NCBI GenBank assembly: GCA_028293125.1
Contig: JAQGPJ010000005.1
Coordinates: 18,231-82,230 of the forward strand
DNA length: 64,000 bases
DNA from: Verrucomicrobiales bacterium
GTDB lineage: Bacteria; Verrucomicrobiota; Verrucomicrobiia; Verrucomicrobiales; V1-33
Direction of reading: 5' to 3'
Shown: positions 63,966-64,000 of the stretch, piece by piece
Numbering within the stretch: position 1 is the stretch's first letter
Layout: the number at the start of each line of letters is the position of its first letter
The notes under the pieces: model-generated
Databases searched by the model: none
Told to the model about the DNA's origin: nothing
Seen by the model: the letters and a program-made list of their open reading frames with translations, nothing else
Program-made: the position numbers and the translations under genes

Positions 63966-64000
63966 TCATCGCTCCCCCTTCAAAAAAACCCAGTCCAAGC

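Overview
The window is a high-GC bacterial chromosome segment that looks like Verrucomicrobiota. The lineage call rests on family content: two giant 'PVC-type' beta-propeller/HEAT/cytochrome c proteins, GloVer (Gloeobacter/Verrucomicrobia) repeats, PEP-CTERM sorted proteins, a kinase-WD40 fusion, secreted ceramidase-like and MocA-like enzymes, and genes that mostly lack Shine-Dalgarno sites. No rRNA or tRNA is visible, so the rank below phylum is open.

Layout. (1) 1-5.4 kb: secreted polysaccharide-active genes, two tandem beta-helix (GH55/pectate-lyase-like) paralogues and a DUF1593 hydrolase. (2) 5.6-13.3 kb: accessory stretch with AT-rich orphan genes, a histidine phosphatase, a kinase-WD40 protein and a decayed IS5-type element. 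(3) 13.5-25.3 kb: catabolic cluster of ceramidase-like protein, two PVC cytochromes, then convergent MocA oxidoreductase, second ceramidase-like protein and a LamG PEP-CTERM protein. (4) 25.6-32.6 kb: topoisomerase IB, an Imm21-like protein, a possible lipoprotein, a GloVer-repeat gene broken by two one-base shifts, and a PmtA-like methyltransferase. (5) 33-53.7 kb: a phage head-tail cluster with a Mu-like head (gp27/gp28/gp29/protease/decoration/capsid/gp36) and tail genes, one carrying an SGNH hydrolase. It has no recognisable integrase, transposase, replication or lysis genes apart from a holin-sized membrane protein, so it is a cryptic prophage or a domesticated particle. A second IS5-type remnant lies inside it. 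(6) 53.7-55.9 kb: PEP-CTERM protein, conserved small proteins and an IS3 remnant. (7) 56-63.3 kb: ABC ATPase, GT4 glycosyltransferase with GH130 glycosidase/phosphorylase, acyl carrier protein with flippase-like membrane protein. (8) 63.6 kb: a RiPP precursor with a nitrile-hydratase-type (NHLP) leader ending in Gly-Gly. Its maturation genes, if present, lie beyond the window.

The most unusual feature is a dispersed family of modular intergenic repeats: heptamer arrays (CTGAAAA, CTGAACC, CCAATAA), nonamer arrays (GTCCACCCA / TGGACTGAG) and short hairpin cores. They are laid out as inverted arms, with a purine tract just after stop codons and a pyrimidine tract just before start codons. They resemble in form the heptanucleotide STRR repeats of cyanobacteria, and they occur mainly in the accessory and phage regions. 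Inside genes the repeats instead have a period of six and stay in frame.
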